A stretch of 6,351 nucleotides of DNA from NCBI GenBank assembly GCA_030067055.1, contig JASJAL010000356.1:1-6351 (forward strand), given 5' to 3'. The stretch comes from Kiloniellales bacterium (GTDB taxonomy: Bacteria; Pseudomonadota; Alphaproteobacteria; Kiloniellales; JAKSBE01). The notes under the pieces were generated by a model, which was not told the origin of the DNA, ran no database searches, and saw nothing but the letters and a program-made list of their open reading frames with translations. This document shows, one piece after another, positions 5,630 through 6,351 of the stretch (positions within the stretch are counted from its first letter, which is position 1; each line of letters begins with the position of its first letter). The translations under genes and the position numbers were made by a program.

Positions 5630-6351
5630 ATGTCCTTGAACCTCAACGTTCCAATCAGCGAAGCCCAGCTGAAGCCAAGAATCACCGTCATCGGCGTAGG
5701 GGGCGCCGGCGGCAACGCCGTCAACAACATGATCCAGTCCAATCTGGAAGGCGTCGAATTCGTGGTCGCCAACACCGACGCCCAGGCAATCGCCCAGTCG
5801 CTCTGCAGCCGGACTCTGCAGCTCGGCCGCAACATCACCCAGGGCCTGGGCTCGGGCTCGCGGCCCGACATCGGCAAGGCCGCTGCCGAGGAGGCCCTGG
5901 ACGACATCCTGGCCGACCTCGAAGGCGCCCACATGGTCTTCATCACCGCCGGGATGGGCGGCGGTACGGGCACCGGCGCGGCGCCGGTGATCGCCCGCGC
6001 AGCGCGCGAGCAAGGGATACTGACCGTCGGCGTGGTGACCAGGCCCTTCCACTTCGAAGGCGTGCACCGCATGCGCATCGCCGAGTCCGGGATTCACGAG
6101 CTGACCCAGTTCGTCGACACCCTGATCATCATCCCGAACCAGAACCTCTTCCGCATCGCCAACGAGAAGACGACCTTCGCGGACGCCTTCAAGATGGCCG
6201 ACGACGTTCTGCACGCGGGCGTCCGCGGCGTCACGGACCTGATGGTCATGCCGGGCCTGATCAACCTCGACTTCGCCGACATCCGCACGGTCATGACCGA
6301 GATGGGCAAGGCCATGATGGGCACCGGCGAGGCCGACGGCGACAACCGCGC
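5630..6351 (+). CDS. ftsZ: Cell division protein FtsZ (partial, 3' end outside window)
   Basis: FtsZ is the tubulin-like GTPase that polymerises into the cytokinetic ring in the cytoplasm. The window holds 240 complete codons, covering the nucleotide-binding domain and the start of the C-terminal GTPase-activating domain. After the short lead [18 protein letters not shown] come [15 protein letters not shown] (20-34), NTDAQA (48-53), [12 protein letters not shown] (71-82), the tubulin signature GGGTGTG (110-116), the sugar-contact loop with PFHFEG (139-144), PNQNLFR (169-175) and the T7 loop GLINLDFAD (209-217), whose N212, D214 and D217 are the catalysis-promoting residues. The reading frame runs off the window end without a stop. 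The sequence is very close to the alphaproteobacterial type; R138 in VVTRPF replaces the usual lysine, a mild change. ATG 5630 follows GGAGG and a 95-base structured leader. The C-terminal linker and FtsA-binding tail are not visible. Confidence 0.97.
   Translation, partial: MSLNLNVPISEAQLKPRITVIGVGGAGGNAVNNMIQSNLEGVEFVVANTDAQAIAQSLCSRTLQLGRNITQGLGSGSRPDIGKAAAEEALDDILADLEGAHMVFITAGMGGGTGTGAAPVIARAAREQGILTVGVVTRPFHFEGVHRMRIAESGIHELTQFVDTLIIIPNQNLFRIANEKTTFADAFKMADDVLHAGVRGVTDLMVMPGLINLDFADIRTVMTEMGKAMMGTGEADGDNR

Noticed and set aside
1..6351. Mobile element, CRISPR array, tRNA, toxin-antitoxin or other novel accessory system
   Set aside because: Every stretch is explained by conserved dcw genes in a consistent order with uniform composition; I saw no repeat array, transposase, integration site or foreign-looking segment.

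Overview
This 6.35 kb window is GC-rich (roughly two thirds G+C by eye) and lies inside a division and cell wall (dcw) cluster. All genes are on the + strand, in the order murG (last 22 codons only), murC, murB, ddl, ftsQ, ftsA, ftsZ (first 240 codons only). This gene order, together with the sequence style of MurB, Ddl, FtsA and FtsZ, points to an alphaproteobacterium. A Rhodospirillales-like lineage is my best guess; that finer placement rests on general resemblance, not on a search.

Layout: positions 1-3372 hold the peptidoglycan precursor genes. Three successive junctions (murG/murC, murC/murB, murB/ddl) are 4-base ATGA overlaps, each with a purine-rich ribosome binding site 7 bases before the ATG. 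ddl and ftsQ overlap by 13 bases. The packing then loosens: 45 bases separate ftsQ from ftsA, and 95 bases separate ftsA from ftsZ. Both gaps carry small GC-rich inverted repeats. The ftsZ leader has the most structure, with two hairpins plus a 7-base inverted repeat whose 3' arm abuts the ftsZ ribosome binding site.

How the genes work together: MurC adds L-Ala to UDP-MurNAc. MurB makes that UDP-MurNAc by reducing UDP-GlcNAc-enolpyruvate. Ddl makes the D-Ala-D-Ala dipeptide used later by MurF. MurG, mostly outside the window, converts lipid I to lipid II. FtsQ, FtsA and FtsZ build the divisome: FtsZ polymerises as the cytoskeletal ring, FtsA ties it to the membrane through a C-terminal amphipathic helix, and FtsQ is the single-pass scaffold on the periplasmic side. 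All recognised catalytic motifs are intact, and I see no frameshift, insertion, mobile element, RNA gene or CRISPR.

I looked for an undescribed system and did not find one. This is a conserved housekeeping region. The observations worth a second look are at the level of translation coupling and leader structure: the ATGA chain, a tandem ribosome-binding-like stretch at the end of murC, a 4-codon reading frame before ftsA, and the alternative folds before ftsZ.
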